Shown in pieces: positions 1 through 10,199 of a stretch of DNA of 64,000 nucleotides. The DNA is from Tupaia tana (lineage: Eukaryota; Chordata; Mammalia; Scandentia; Tupaiidae). Position 1 is the first letter of the stretch; each line of letters starts with the position of its first letter. Where the stretch lies: positions 9,520,017-9,584,016 of the forward strand of contig JAKSZU010000004.1 in assembly GCA_026018925.1 (NCBI GenBank), written 5' to 3'. Position numbers and translations under genes: made by a program. A model generated the notes under the pieces. The model worked only from the letters and a program-made list of their open reading frames with translations. It searched no databases and was not told where the DNA came from.

Positions 1-1373
1 GTTATGGGCCTATTCAGACTTTCTATTTCTTCCTGGCTCATTCTTGGTAGATTATATTTGTCCAGGAATTTGTCCATCTCATCCAGATTATCTTGTTTCT
101 TAGCGTATAGATGTTCAAAGTATCCTCTAATGATGTTTTGAATTTCTACTATGTCTGTTGTTATGTTTCCAGCCTCATTGCAGATTTGATTCACCTGGTT
201 CCTTTCTCTCTTCTTCTTAATAAGTCTCGCTAGTGGGGTATCAATTTTGTTTATCCTTTCAAAGAACCAGCTTTTGCTTTCACTTACTTTCTGTATAGTA
301 CGTTTATTTTCTATTTCATTTATTTCTGCTCGGATCTTTATTATTTCCTTTCTCCTGTAATTTTTTGGATTTTTTTGCTGTTGCTTTTCCAATTCTCTAA
401 GGCTTGATGTTAGGTGATCCATTAGCCTTTTCTCTGTCTTCCTCTTATGTGCACTAATTGCTATGAACTTCCCTCTTATGACTGCTTTGGCAGTGTCCCA
501 AAGATTATGGAAACTTGTATCTTCATTGTCATTGGCTTCCATGAATCTTTTGATTTCGGACTTTATTTCTTCGGTAATAGTGGAGTCATTCAGGAGTAGG
601 TTATTTAGTTTCCATGTTTTTAGGTATTTTTGAGGATTTCTCTTGAAATTAAACTCGAGTTTAATTCCATCATGGTCAGAGAAGATGCTGGAAATAGTTT
701 CTATGCCTCTGAATCTGCAGAGGCTTGCTTTGTGTCCTATGATGTGGTCAATCTTCGAGAAAGTTCCATGTCAGGGTGAGAAAAAACTATATCTTGTGGT
801 TTTTGGGTGGAAAGTTCTATAGATGTCTGTTAAGTCCAATTGATTTATGGTATCATTTAGGTCCTTGATCTCTCTACCTATTTTTTGCCTAGATGATCTG
901 TCCAGCGGGGATAATGTGGTGTTGAGATCTCCAACAATTAGTGTGTTGCAGTCTATCTCCCCTTTCAGATCTAACAATCTTTCCTTCACATATTTGGGTG
1001 CTCCTGTGTTAGGAGCATAGATATTAATAAGCGTTATATCTTCTCGATCTATAGAGCCTTTTACTATGATATAGTGCCCTTCTTTGTCTCTTCGGACACT
1101 TTTTGTTTTAAAGCCTATTTTGTCAGAAATTAGTATCGCAACTCCAGCTCTTTTTTGGTTCCCAACTGCATGGAAAACCTTTTTCCAACCCTTCACTTTC
1201 AGTCTATGTATGTCTTTTTCCATGAGGTGGGTTTCTTGTAGGCAACAGATAGAGGGTTTCTGTTTTTTTATCCATTCAGCCAGTCTGTGTCTCTTGATTG
1301 GAGAATTTAACCCATTAACATTCAATGTTATTATCGATGTTATAGGGTCTGTACCGACATTTAAGTTAGCCAT
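1..1373 (-). pseudogene. L1 ORF2 N-terminal part (endonuclease), one in-frame stop, cut by window edge
   Basis: This is the start of LINE-1 ORF2, the endonuclease/reverse transcriptase that nicks target DNA and primes reverse transcription. The Met codon is at 1371-1373, 44 bp after the ORF1 stop, the usual L1 spacing. The first 200 residues form most of an APE-like endonuclease: Asn18 in LNVNGLNSP, Glu47 in CLQETHL, and Asp149 and Asn151 in VGDLNT are the expected catalytic or metal-binding positions. A TGA codon at 771-773 interrupts the frame at codon 201. I read the same frame down to base 1 and found no further stop: about 256 codons follow, including SKIDHIIG and [10 protein letters not shown], which carry the last catalytic Asp and His. 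So one nonsense codon is the only coding break visible here. The reverse transcriptase domain lies beyond the window. The element looks young, but this copy should not make full-length ORF2p. Calling the TGA a mutation rather than an assembly error is inference. Confidence 0.93.
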
Positions 1374-1417
1374 TGTCTTAGTTGCCTGTTAGTTCTTTGT
1401 TTCTGGCTGTTGCGTCT

Positions 1418-2377
1418 TTAGTTTTCCTGGAACAGTACTTTCTTCAGGATTTCTTGAAGAGCTGGTCTGGTGTTGGCAAATTCTTTCAGGTTTTGTTTGT
1501 CTGAGAAGATTTTAATCTTTTTTTCCCAAATGAAGGATAATCTTGCAGGGTATAATAGTCTTGGCTGAAATTGTTTCTCTCTTAACACTTTCAGTATGTC
1601 TTCCCATTCTTTTCTTGCTTGCATTGTTTCTGATGAGAGGTCTGGTGTTAGTCTTATGGGATGGCCTTTGTAAGTTATTTCTCGTTTCTCTCTTGCCAGT
1701 TTTAGTATCATGTCTTTTTCTGTGACGTTAGACAGCCTGGCTAAGATGTGCCTTGGGGAAGATCTTCTGGGGTTGATTCTATTTGGGGTCCTTTGTATTT
1801 CTTGGGTCCGGATGGTTCGGTGCCTCTCTAGGCTTGGGAAATTTTCTTCCAAGATGTCATGGAATAGATTTTCCATTCCGCTATTAGTTTCTTCACCTTC
1901 TGGGATGCCAATTATTCTGATGTTTGGGCGTCTAATAGAGTCTAGTATTTCTCGTATATTATCCTCATGTTTTTTAGTTATTTTCTCGATCTTTTTGTAG
2001 TTTTTTTCTAGATCAGAGGTTTTATCTTCTACATCAGAGATTCGATCTTCAGCATGGTCTAATCGGCTCTTAATACTTTCCAGAGAGTTTTTGATTTCTT
2101 GTATTATAGACTTTATCTCTAATAGTTCCACCTGATTCTTTCTCAGAGTATCCATTTCTTCTTTCATATCCTGGAAGGACTTCCTAATTTCCTGTAGTTC
2201 GTTGTCTCTTTTTTTTTCCAATTCACAGAATTTGGTCACCATGAATGTTCGGAATTCTGTGTCTGTCATTTTGGTAACGTCCTCCATATTTACGAGACAT
2301 GGAGGGGCATTTTCCTTGGTTGGAGACATATTTTCTTGTTTATTCAGACCTGAGGCTCTTTTTCTACCTTTAGCCAT
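1418..2377 (-). CDS. L1 ORF1p, intact RNA-binding chaperone of a LINE-1
   Basis: An uninterrupted 319-residue frame encodes the LINE-1 ORF1 protein, which trimerises, coats L1 RNA in cytoplasmic particles and acts as a nucleic-acid chaperone. Residues 1-45 are a basic, variable head. About 50-148 is a heptad-rich coiled coil (KSFQDMKEEMDTL; LDHAEDRISDVEDKTSDLEK). About 150-245 is the RRM-like domain, beginning PNIRIIGIPEGEE and including RHILARLSNVTEKDMILKLAREKREITYKG. About 250-319 is the C-terminal domain, with LYPARLSFIW and TRPALQEILKKVL as in other mammalian ORF1p. The length is slightly below the roughly 340-370 residues of human and mouse proteins; the difference appears to lie in the head and coiled coil. 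The start is the first Met in frame and is followed by a basic stretch typical of ORF1. ORF2 follows after 44 bp on the same strand. There is no frameshift or stop, which marks the element as young. This is a transposon gene, not a host gene. Confidence 0.96.
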   Translation of the reverse strand: MAKGRKRASGLNKQENMSPTKENAPPCLVNMEDVTKMTDTEFRTFMVTKFCELEKKRDNELQEIRKSFQDMKEEMDTLRKNQVELLEIKSIIQEIKNSLESIKSRLDHAEDRISDVEDKTSDLEKNYKKIEKITKKHEDNIREILDSIRRPNIRIIGIPEGEETNSGMENLFHDILEENFPSLERHRTIRTQEIQRTPNRINPRRSSPRHILARLSNVTEKDMILKLAREKREITYKGHPIRLTPDLSSETMQARKEWEDILKVLREKQFQPRLLYPARLSFIWEKKIKIFSDKQNLKEFANTRPALQEILKKVLFQEN

Positions 2378-2709
2378 TGGAGGATTACTTCCCTTTTAAA
2401 GACTTCTTGGGAGAACTTTTGTCCCATTAGAAGTAAGAGTCTTTCCTTTTTGATGGGAATAGGTGTTTGTTGAAGTCTCTTTTCTATTGTTTTTACAAAT
2501 GTGTTTTCAGGCGGGGAACTCTACAGAAGTGTCTAACAAGCAGAATCTCCTTTTTCAAAGGGGATCAGTACTAGGGAGGATCCCAAAGACACTTACCTTC
2601 CTAGGAAATTTCAGATATATGATTCTAGACCTGTCTAGTCTGTCTGGCACGGTAAAAAATAAGGAGGAGAGGACAATATGCAACGAAAGGAAAGACAACA
2701 CAGAAAAAT

Positions 2710-2752
2710 AATAGCGTCTCCTGCAAGCCAGAGGCTTGCAGGAGATGCTATT
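2710..2752. repeat. 20-bp inverted repeat with 3-nt loop
   Basis: Positions 2710-2729 pair with 2733-2752 at 19 of 20 positions around the loop 'aga'. The left arm is an inverted copy of part of the 129-bp monomer ('ggcttgcaggagacgctatt' in the monomer), so this is a fold-back of L1 promoter sequence, probably from template switching or snap-back synthesis. Confidence 0.85.
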
Positions 2753-2873
2753 GCCTGCTGGCAGTCCAGGAAAGTCTGGGGGGAGAAGGAGGGCTAGGTG
2801 TTAACAGGAGAATGCAGGGGGGTCAAGAGAAAAGAAAAAAAAAAACCGCCTCAAGGAGATCCTGGCTACCTAC

Positions 2874-3131
2874 CTAGAAGGTGGAGTCTGGGGCCTGGGG
2901 GTCTGGAAGTGGGGTGGGGGTCAGAGGTGACCCTCCCTCAGTATCCCTTGCTGGCCAGAGGCTTGCAGGAGACGCTATTGCCTGCTGGCAGTCCAGGAAA
3001 GTCTAGAAGGTGGAGTCTGGGGCCTGGGGGTCTGGAAGTGGGGTGGGGGTCAGAGGTGACCCTCCCTCAGTATCCCTTGCTGGCCAGAGGCTTGCAGGAG
3101 ACGCTATTGCCTGCTGGCAGTCCAGGAAAGT
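2874..3131 (-). repeat. Two-copy 129-bp tandem repeat (L1 5' UTR monomers)
   Basis: The unit beginning 'ctagaaggtggag' at 2874 recurs at 3003, and by eye the two units (2874-3002 and 3003-3131) are identical. The final 45 or so bases of the unit appear a third time at about 2730-2775. Because 129 is a multiple of three, an apparent 43-residue protein repeat arises on the plus strand; it is a by-product. Exact identity implies very recent duplication or homogenisation. Confidence 0.92.
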
Positions 3132-3204
3132 CTCTAGGATGGGCTTTTCAGAAGGAAGACCTGTCACATAATCACTGGATACCCAGAATAAGCTGAGAGG
3201 AGTG

Positions 3205-3472
3205 TTCTACTATCATCCTCATTTTACAGATGAAGAAACAAAGCACAGAGAGGTGGACTTCCCCGACCCTTTGGGTCACACAGCTCCAAGAGTGCCTGGC
3301 ATTGCCGTGGCAATCTATGTGAATGGTGCTCCCTACAGTTGTGTAAGGCACACACTAGCAGTCAATCTTCAGAGAGCTTAAGCCACTTCCTCAAGATTTC
3401 AAAACAGTAAGAGTTGGGCTTTGAACTCAGGTAACATTGTTCCAGAGACTCTGTTCTTAACCATCACACTAG
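3205..3472 (-). repeat. MIR-like SINE relic
   Basis: In reverse orientation the segment shows MIR landmarks: 'cctcattttacagatgaagaaac' spans the core/3' region, followed by 'gggtcacacagct' and later 'tttgaactcaggtaac ... ttcttaaccatcacac', the reverse of the tRNA-like head. The order and spacing fit an old MIR with an internal insertion or divergence near 3290-3370. Confidence 0.6.
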
Positions 3473-3480
3473 GTAAAACT

Positions 3481-3753
3481 TTTTTTTTAGAGAGAGAGAG
3501 AGATTTTTTGCTATAGGGCATGTGTACTTGCTGGAGACACAGAGAGAGACAGAAATAAAGTGAGAATTCACTCCTCAGAAGGGATGGCCATGCCTCAAGC
3601 CTCAATCCTTTCTCCTCCATTCTTCTCTCAGGATTTTGGGCACTCAACACACACATGCCTGGTATGAGTTTCAAGCTACCATGTCTGGGACTGGAACTGT
3701 GGTTGGCCATGTTGGAGTTCAGTGCCTTAACTGCTATGTCACCTGCTGGTCCA
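3481..3753 (-). mobile_element. tRNA-derived SINE, long form (family A)
   Basis: Reading the minus strand, the element has the tRNA-like head (ending here at 'acctgctggtcc'), the body with 'ggagaaaggattgag', a CT-rich stretch and the 3' segment 'ccctatagcaaaaa'. It is flanked by the 8-bp duplication 'gtaaaact' at 3473-3480 and 3754-3761, so insertion by target-primed reverse transcription is well supported. It is fairly diverged from the youngest copies. Confidence 0.85.
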
Positions 3754-3830
3754 GTAAAACTCTCTTTAGGGCTTTCTCTTCAGATGAGTGTACTGTGAGC
3801 ATGATGGATCACATGACATGTACTTTTTAA

Positions 3831-4034
3831 AAAAGAATTATTTTATTAAACTTTATTGTTATTATTATTACTATCATCACCATCATCATCATCTTCCAGT
3901 TTGATCAGAGAGAGACAGAGAAATAGAGAGAGGGAAAGTGAGAAAACAAGCCACCAGGTCTGGGACTTGAACTGTGATCAGCCATGTGGGAGTCCAATGC
4001 CTTTAACCACCACGCCACCTCCTGGCTCCCATAA
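3831..4034 (-). mobile_element. tRNA-derived SINE, short form (family B)
   Basis: The tRNA-like head is the same as in family A (reverse of 'tggactcccacatggctgat ...'), but after the CT-rich stretch the tail reads, on its own strand, 'gatcaaactggaagatgatg' and then ATT/ATC-type triplets. The flanking direct repeats 'gacatgtactttttaa' (3815-3830) and 'gacatgtatttttaa' (4035-4049) form a clear target-site duplication. Confidence 0.85.
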
Positions 4035-4053
4035 GACATGTATTTTTAATTTA

Positions 4054-4309
4054 CCAGAGGATTTGTGTGTTTGCCTTGGAGAGAGAGAGAGAGAGAGAGA
4101 GAGAGGGAATACAAGTAAGCAGTTCTCTACACACACTAGGAGGATGGCCACACTGCAATCCCTTCTCTTCCATTTCTTCTTTTGAGATTTTGTGTAAACT
4201 CTGTACACCCAGCGTGTTTTTCAAGTCACCAGTTCTGGGACTTAAAGCATGCAGTTGGCCATGTGGGATCCAGCTACCTTAATCACTATACCACCAGCTG
4301 GCCCAGGCA
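4054..4309 (-). mobile_element. tRNA-derived SINE, long form (family A), diverged
   Basis: Reverse-oriented family A copy with a GA-rich stretch expanded to a pure (GA)n run at 4078-4106. Direct repeats 'gtatttttaattta' (4040-4053) and 'gtatttttaactta' (4310-4323) flank it. Its left duplication overlaps that of the adjacent family B copy, so the same AT-rich site was hit twice. Confidence 0.82.
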
Positions 4310-4323
4310 GTATTTTTAACTTA

Positions 4324-5107
4324 TTTTTAATCTTTATTTGTGATTACAAAGATAACATGTGCTTATAACAGCAAATTCAAACATTATAAATGCAATCAGA
4401 GCAAAGTCATGGTCCTCCCTGACCCCATCTTCATATCCTCCCCTGTGGCATCTCTGCCCCACACATCTTCCCGAGCTCCCTACTACAAGAAGCAGGAAGG
4501 AGGACATGGTGCTAGATTTTCTTGCTTACTCCCTTTGGAAGGAGGAAATTTTGGATAGGAAGAAAAGGTGATAAACCCTGGGTTTTATGACAAGTTTTTG
4601 GCACTCAGGGACAACTTCCTACCTGGATCTCTCCTACCTGGAGGATTGACTAGATAGTTACCTGTAGGATGGGCTTCCCAGAAGGAGGGCACGTCATGTC
4701 AGCAGTGCCGAGGAGGGCAGGCGTGCAGCGCCGAATAGGGTATTACAAGGGCTGGATGAAGGCAGCTTTAAGAGCCCCTGAATCTTGCTGCAGTACCACT
4801 GACTAGACTCTTGCCAGGGGGACAGAGCAAGCACCTGTGTATCAGCTCAAGAGCTAGTAGCTTCTGTTCTCCGTTCACGGATTCTGAAGATTGTGTGATG
4901 CTTCCCAGACATTCCTTGGCAAAAACCATCCCAGCAACCATAGAGACATGCCAACCAATGGTCATTCAGCCTAGGGTGACCCTTCTAACTTTACAAACAT
5001 ACGTGTGTTTTTATTTTTTCTTTATCAAAATGAAACCATACTGTATTTGTCTATAATCAGTTTTTCTACTCAGTTTACTGGGATATAGCATATCAGTATA
5101 AAAACCT
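4324..5107. other. Old interspersed-repeat remnants and unassigned sequence
   Basis: The ends (4324-4400 and 4985-5107, continuing at 5382-5520) read like an old mammalian repeat with 'tttctttatcaaaatg' and 'gatatagcatatcag'. I cannot name the family. The central part, about 4560-4980, shows nothing I recognise. 'taggatgggctt' near 4667 is echoed at about 3136. Confidence 0.3.
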
Positions 5108-5120
5108 TAATACTTCTTTT

Positions 5121-5369
5121 TTTTTAAGAGAGATTTTTTGCTATAGGGCATGTGCACTTCCTGGAGAGACAAAGAGACAGAAAGCAAGAAATCAGCCCCC
5201 AAGAGGGATGGCCAAGCCACCCTCCTTTCTCTTCCTTTCTCCTCTCGGGATTTTGAGCACTCACACGCACATGTCCAGCATGAATTTTAAGACACCGGGT
5301 TCAGGACTTGAACTGCAGTTGACTACGTGGGAGTCCAATGACATAACCATTACACCATATGTTGGTCCC
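5121..5369 (-). mobile_element. tRNA-derived SINE, long form (family A)
   Basis: Complete reverse-oriented family A copy with 'gagattttttgctatagggc' at its 3' side and the head ending 'atgttggtcc'. It is flanked by the exact 12-bp duplication 'taatacttcttt' (5108-5119 and 5370-5381) and interrupts an older repeat. Confidence 0.9.
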
Positions 5370-5589
5370 TAATACTTCTTTCTAATATGGGTGTGGTGAT
5401 CCACTGTGTAGCTACTCTGCAATTTCTTTGTCAGCTTCATGTTGATGGGTGTTGAGATGATTTCCAATTTCTTTTTTTTTAATGCTACAATTAATGACAT
5501 CACAGGTATGCTTACGTATTTCCTTTCACTTTGCACTATTATACAAAGTGGAATCTTTGTGTTGAAGGACATGCAATCTCTTGGTTTTA

Positions 5590-6940
5590 ATGATGTAGGC
5601 AGATGGCATGAGAAAAAAAGGAGAGGTGTTTTCATTTGAGGGTGGAGATGGAATAGCTCGAAAGTGGCCTTGAGGAGCGAGGAGAATGCCGACCGGAGGT
5701 TTTGTACCTTGGCAGAATGAGCAGCCTCAACTTGAGATGGCTGCAGAGACAGCAGCATCCTCTGGAGAGATCTCATTCTCAGCTAAGGCGGGAGGTGGAA
5801 GGAGTGTTCTGGGGAACGCCTGTGCACGTAGGGAAGTCTGCCACAGAAAGGGCCAGGAGGGATGGGAGCTGCGGAGCTGGATCAGGGCTGAGGGTGCAGA
5901 GTGTGGGAATGAGAGGGCAGGAGAAGACAGAGGCTGAGGATGAAGGAGGGTCTTTCCTGTGTGACATGAACAGCCATGGATGGCAAGGGTGGGAGACTAG
6001 GGACTGTCCTAACCTTGTTAGGTGGGTCTCAGGTGATAGTCCCTGAACGATAACCAAGGCTTAATGATACGTGGAAGTGTGGCTTAGCGAAGGTCTGTCT
6101 TAGGTCTGCACAGGATTTGTTGAGGGAGGGCTCTTCAGGCAAATCTGTCAGGGACAGAAGGAAGTAGAAATGGAAGCGGAAAGGGCCTAGCGAGATTGTG
6201 GTCTCAACTAGTCTAGCTCTGCCTGACCCAGTGTGGATGGAAAAGGTACCACAACAGCTATTCAGTGAGACAGAGGGCCAGGCGTCTACACGCTCGTGCC
6301 ACTCGTCATCAAGTATAGAAGGCTCCTGGCATTCTTCAGGCCAGGGTTTCTAATTAGCCAATGGCAAGTCTCCGGAGACAGTGACACAATCATAAGCCAG
6401 CAGCCACAGCACTTACAGCAGCAGCAGCCCAGGGAGAAGTGCCCGAACTGGAACAGAGTCTGTGGCCTGTTTCACTGCTATCCATGCAGCAACCTAATTA
6501 GGAGTCTCCAAAGGCTTACACGCCGGACATGGGGTCGGGGCAGGACTCACCAGCTCCCAGGAACTTTGCTCCTCAGCAGACTAGCAAGAATGCCAGTGAG
6601 CGGGAAGACTCAGCTAAAGCAGGTGGACAGCATGCCTCGAACTGGCTTGGGCACCCATAGCCCTCTGGCTGGGTCACACTCCCGAAGGTTGACTTCTGGG
6701 GTCTAAAGATGGGCAGGTTCTATGTATCACCACTCAATATCCACTCCCTCTTTCTCCCTCGCCCACTGAGCCTTGGCACAGTAATGTGCTTAGTCCTTGG
6801 TGACGAGCCATGACCAGTCCCTAATCCACACCTCAACACACTAGTCCTTGCCGTTCTGGCAAGAAGGGATGACCTTCACACTTTTTGGCCAGTTGTACCT
6901 ACGTGGACTCTTCTGAGTGGTTCTGAGAAGGCATCTACTT
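5590..6940. other. Largely unique sequence, no feature recognised
   Basis: About 1.3 kb with no repeat I can name and no convincing exon; open frames here are short and overlap on both strands. (CT)n follows at 6967-6988. Confidence 0.4.
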
Positions 6941-7644
6941 CCTTAATAAAAGGAAAAAGACAAAGCTGTCTCTCTCTCTCTCTCTCTCTGTCCCTCTCTC
7001 CCTCCTTCTCCTCCTGCCTTGAGCACTGTGCTGTGTCCAGGGCTTCAGCAACCTTCTCAAGGCCAGGATGTGAAGTGAGGACATAAAGGTCAAGAGAAGA
7101 TCAGCTTCCACCTCTGACATCCTCCAGCTGCTGAGCCTTTTCCAGAAGTTTCCTACCTCTAGGTGCCTCGTGATGTGAGAAAAACAATCCCTACTTGTTG
7201 AAACCACTTTTAACCAATTTTTCTGTTACTTGCAGCTGAAGGCATTTCTAAGCAATTCCGGGATTGGTGGGTGTCCAGCATGAGCTCTCCGTGTCCCTAG
7301 GAGCAAAGCGCTGCATGAGGGCTGGATGGTAACCCTCCCAGGAGGACAGGACCGAGCAGAGCCACCTGCTCAGTCTTGTCCCACCTGGTTCTGTTTCCTT
7401 CCTGTTCTTGGTGGATCAAAGAACTTCAAACCTCTTATGATCAGCCATAAGGGAGGAACCAGCAGACCTACCCGAAGGTAGATGAGCAGAATCAAGAAGA
7501 AGAACTTGGAAAGACTTCCAGAGGGACAGGGCAAGAGAAACCCTCTCGTGGGGTGTTTGATTTTAGGCCCATAGGCAGAGAGCCAGCATAGACACTCCTG
7601 AGTGATGACAATAATAGTGCCTAAAAATACAACCATAGATGCGA

Positions 7645-7815
7645 CTGTCATTTCTTGAGCATCTTCTATATGCTTGGTGCTTCACATTCACGATCTCATT
7701 TGCAAAACCACTCAACGACATGACTACTGTTGAATCCACGTTCCTGATGAGGACACTGAGGCTTAATGTCACTTCATCAGAAAGGGGCAGACACCAGCCT
7801 GTCTGACTCCAGTGC
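7645..7815 (-). repeat. MIR-like SINE relic
   Basis: Reverse-oriented MIR signature: 'tcttgagcatcttctatatgc' (3' part), 'gatctcatttgcaaaacc', 'gatgaggacactgaggctta' and 'ctgtctgactccagtgccc' (head), in the expected order. Confidence 0.65.
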
Positions 7816-8289
7816 CCACGAATTTCATGTTCATAATACAAGTGCCAGCAGGTGGAGATGCCCCAGTGAGGCAAGGACAGACGTCCATAGCCCTGACCTG
7901 TCTGCAGTACTCCTCAGGATCTGGAGCCCTTTGACCCCCTTCCACAGGTCCAGAAACAATGGCTCATTCCTCATGATCCTCCCCAGCACAGCCTTCAGTC
8001 TTGGTCCTTAGAATAAGCACTTCTCAAAACAATAGTTGCTCTAATGTGTGCCCAAGCCAGCACTAGGTAAGCTGTCCACCTGCTGCAATCTGAGTCCTCT
8101 CACCCACTGGCATTTTTGCTGTTCTGCTATGGGGCAGAGTTCCTGGGAACTGGTGAATCCTACTCTGACCCCAGGTCTGGCTTGTGTGTCTCTGGAGGGG
8201 TTGTACTGTAAACTCGACTCTATGCACATCAGCAGTGAGGAGCAGAGAGGGGTGGAGAGGTGCCACCACCAAGATTTCCTGGAGGTTTC

Positions 8290-8500
8290 TAAATGCTGCC
8301 AATTATAGGTGTGATTTTTTTTTTCTTTACCGCCTTTTCAATTTTGTGCCCCCTCCATGAGTTTCTAATAAAGCCCTTTTTGCTTAATTTAGCCAACAAA
8401 CCTTAACTAAAATGATTGTAAATAACAGGTTCCCTTCATGCATACAGAATGTGACATGATTAATGGATATTCAGTTGACATGTGATGTTAGAGAAATTGC
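8290..8500. other. AT-rich non-repetitive block, possible conserved non-coding element
   Basis: The stretch is unlike the surrounding repeats and contains several homeodomain-type cores ('ccaattatag', 'cttaattt', 'tgattaatgg'). No coding potential is evident. Regulatory function is only a possibility. Confidence 0.25.
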
Positions 8501-8989
8501 ACAGAGGAAGTAACCTCAAACTTGCTGTTTTGTCACATCGCTTCATGCACCTTTCTGTCTCCATGTCCCAATACATCAGCCCACTCTTTCCCTCCTACCA
8601 GAACGCCCTGTCTCCCGGCAGCAGCCATCTCCTGGCGTAGGCGCTCAGCCCACCATGACCCCTCTTCTTTGCAAACTGCCCTAGATTCAGCAGTTGGATC
8701 TAAACTTCTTGAGATGGGTCTTCAGGCCAGCTAAACAAACCAGGGATGGACTTCTGACCCAAGGTGCAACAATCGAGTTCTTCTAAGAATCTGGAATTTG
8801 GACCAGCGAGAGACCCAAAGACCAGGAGTTGATGGAGATGAGTTATCACCACACAGCTCTAAAGAAAAGAGGATCATGGGCCCCTGCTGCAGAGGCCTCC
8901 CACAATTGCAGGTCCTTGCCACTTTTGAGATGTACTCATTCACCTCACCCTTAGATTCCTGGGCGTAACCAGGACCCTCTCAGTAACTC

Positions 8990-9415
8990 TATTTAAACCG
9001 ACCAGGCAGTTTCAGTTACCTGCAAGCACCCTAACATCATTCCACGTACTCCTGGTTCTCTGCCTGTTTCTTCGAGGCTGCCACGGCCCCCTTTCAAGGC
9101 AGCGTTCTCTGACCTCAGTGGCACGTGGCTCGCGCACCCACTTACCCACCTTGGGCACAGCCGCTCATTGTCCGCAGTGCCCCGGCTGACTCCTGCCAGG
9201 CACAGTTGTCCCCTTCCTCTCCCGGGTCCCCATAATACTGACCGCTGACTGATACTGCAGCATTTTGTATGCGATTTCGTCATCTACTATGCAGTTAGAC
9301 CGTGAATTTCTCAAAGCAAGAGCAGCCTTATTTACACTGGTGTTCCCAATACTAGTCTCAGTGCCTGCAACACCGTGTCTGATAAATTCGTCTTGATTAA
9401 CTGAGTCATTGAAGA
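8990..9415 (+). repeat. Possible L2 LINE 3' relic
   Basis: The 3' part matches the L2 tail pattern ('gtgaatttctcaaagcaagagcagcc ... gtgcctgcaacaccgtgtctgataaattc'), and the upstream CT-rich portion resembles the end of L2 ORF2. It is heavily diverged. Confidence 0.4.
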
Positions 9416-9419
9416 AATG

Positions 9420-9910
9420 AACGATTAGCGCTAAATTGGAAACAGGCTTCCTGAAGGGTTAACTCTACTTCCTTTCCGTGTGTGTAGGTAAACACTGCGG
9501 GGATGCCGGCAGCAAGCCAGCTCTGTTCGCTGGCTCCTCCTCACACCACAGTGAACTCCACAGCTGTCAGCATCCCTTTGTCCTGTTGGAACGTTGTTTT
9601 GCTGCCTGTTGCTTGGAATGAAAGAGCACGAGATAGGGAACGAGAGATTCCCCTGGTTGTACAGAGGCTTCTTGCTTCTGGAAGACCTTGCCCTGCAGAC
9701 TCTTGACCGTTCCATTGACCCCTGGATGTCTGGAGCAAGTCTCTGAGGAGCAGAAAGGGCACCCTCTCTGCCCAGGAAGGGGGCCAGCTGAGACATCAGA
9801 GAGCCTGTCCAGCTGTCGCCTCTTTCACAACATTTCATTCTGACAAGCTAAAGAGTCTCCTGGCTGTGGCTCTGAGATGAAGTTTAAAGACAGTGGCAGC
9901 ATCAGTGACT
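9420..9910. other. Unassigned sequence
   Basis: No repeat family, RNA gene or convincing exon seen. Overlapping open frames occur on both strands and look like chance. Confidence 0.35.
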
Positions 9911-9925
9911 AAGAAACCACTGGCA

Positions 9926-10186
9926 GGACCAGCAGATGGTGTGATGGTTATGTCGCTGGACTCTCACGTAGTCGACTGTGGTTTGATTTCTGGACCTGGT
10001 GGCTTAAAACTCATGCTGAGCACATCTGCATGCATGCCCAAGATCCCAAGAAGAGAACGGAAGAAAAGGGATTGTGGCGTGACCATACCCCCATGGGATC
10101 ATTTCTCACTGTCTCTCTGTCTCTTTCTCTGGTGAGTGCATGCACCCTATAGCAAAAATATCTCTAAAAAAAAAAGAAAAGAAGAA
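9926..10186 (+). mobile_element. tRNA-derived SINE, long form (family A)
   Basis: Forward copy: head 'ggaccagcagatggtgtgat', body 'gcttaaaactcatgctgagc', 'cccaagatcccaagaagag', CT-rich stretch, 'caccctatagcaaaaat' and an A-rich tail. It is flanked by the 15-bp duplication 'aagaaaccactggca' (about 9911-9925 and 10187-10201). The long TSD marks a clean insertion. Confidence 0.93.
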
Positions 10187-10199
10187 AAGAAACCACTGG

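Larger units (their letters stand above)
2378..3135 (-). mobile_element. L1 5' UTR / internal promoter region
   Basis: This stretch lies directly upstream of the L1 ORF1 start in the element's own orientation. It holds a 129-bp exact tandem duplication (2874-3131), a partial further copy (2733-2775) and a 20-bp inverted repeat (2710-2752). Tandem monomers in the 5' UTR are known promoter units in mouse and some other mammalian L1 lineages; that these units are promoters is inferred. The L1/flank boundary is set near 3132-3135, where the monomer match ends. The L1 3' end is outside the window, so no target-site duplication can be checked. Confidence 0.75.

Noticed and set aside
2798-3196. Plus-strand open frame with an apparent 43-residue protein repeat
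   Set aside because: It is the 129-bp tandem repeat of the L1 5' UTR read in frame (129 = 3 x 43), antisense to the element; no protein family resemblance.
3136-4690. Possible duplication: 'taggatgggctt' with similar following bases at 3136 and 4667
   Set aside because: The similarity spans only about 24 bp with mismatches and no extended alignment; too short to call.
5590-8990. Hidden host exon in the least repetitive part
   Set aside because: No open frame with convincing splice sites, domain or codon bias was found by reading; cannot be excluded without alignment to transcripts.
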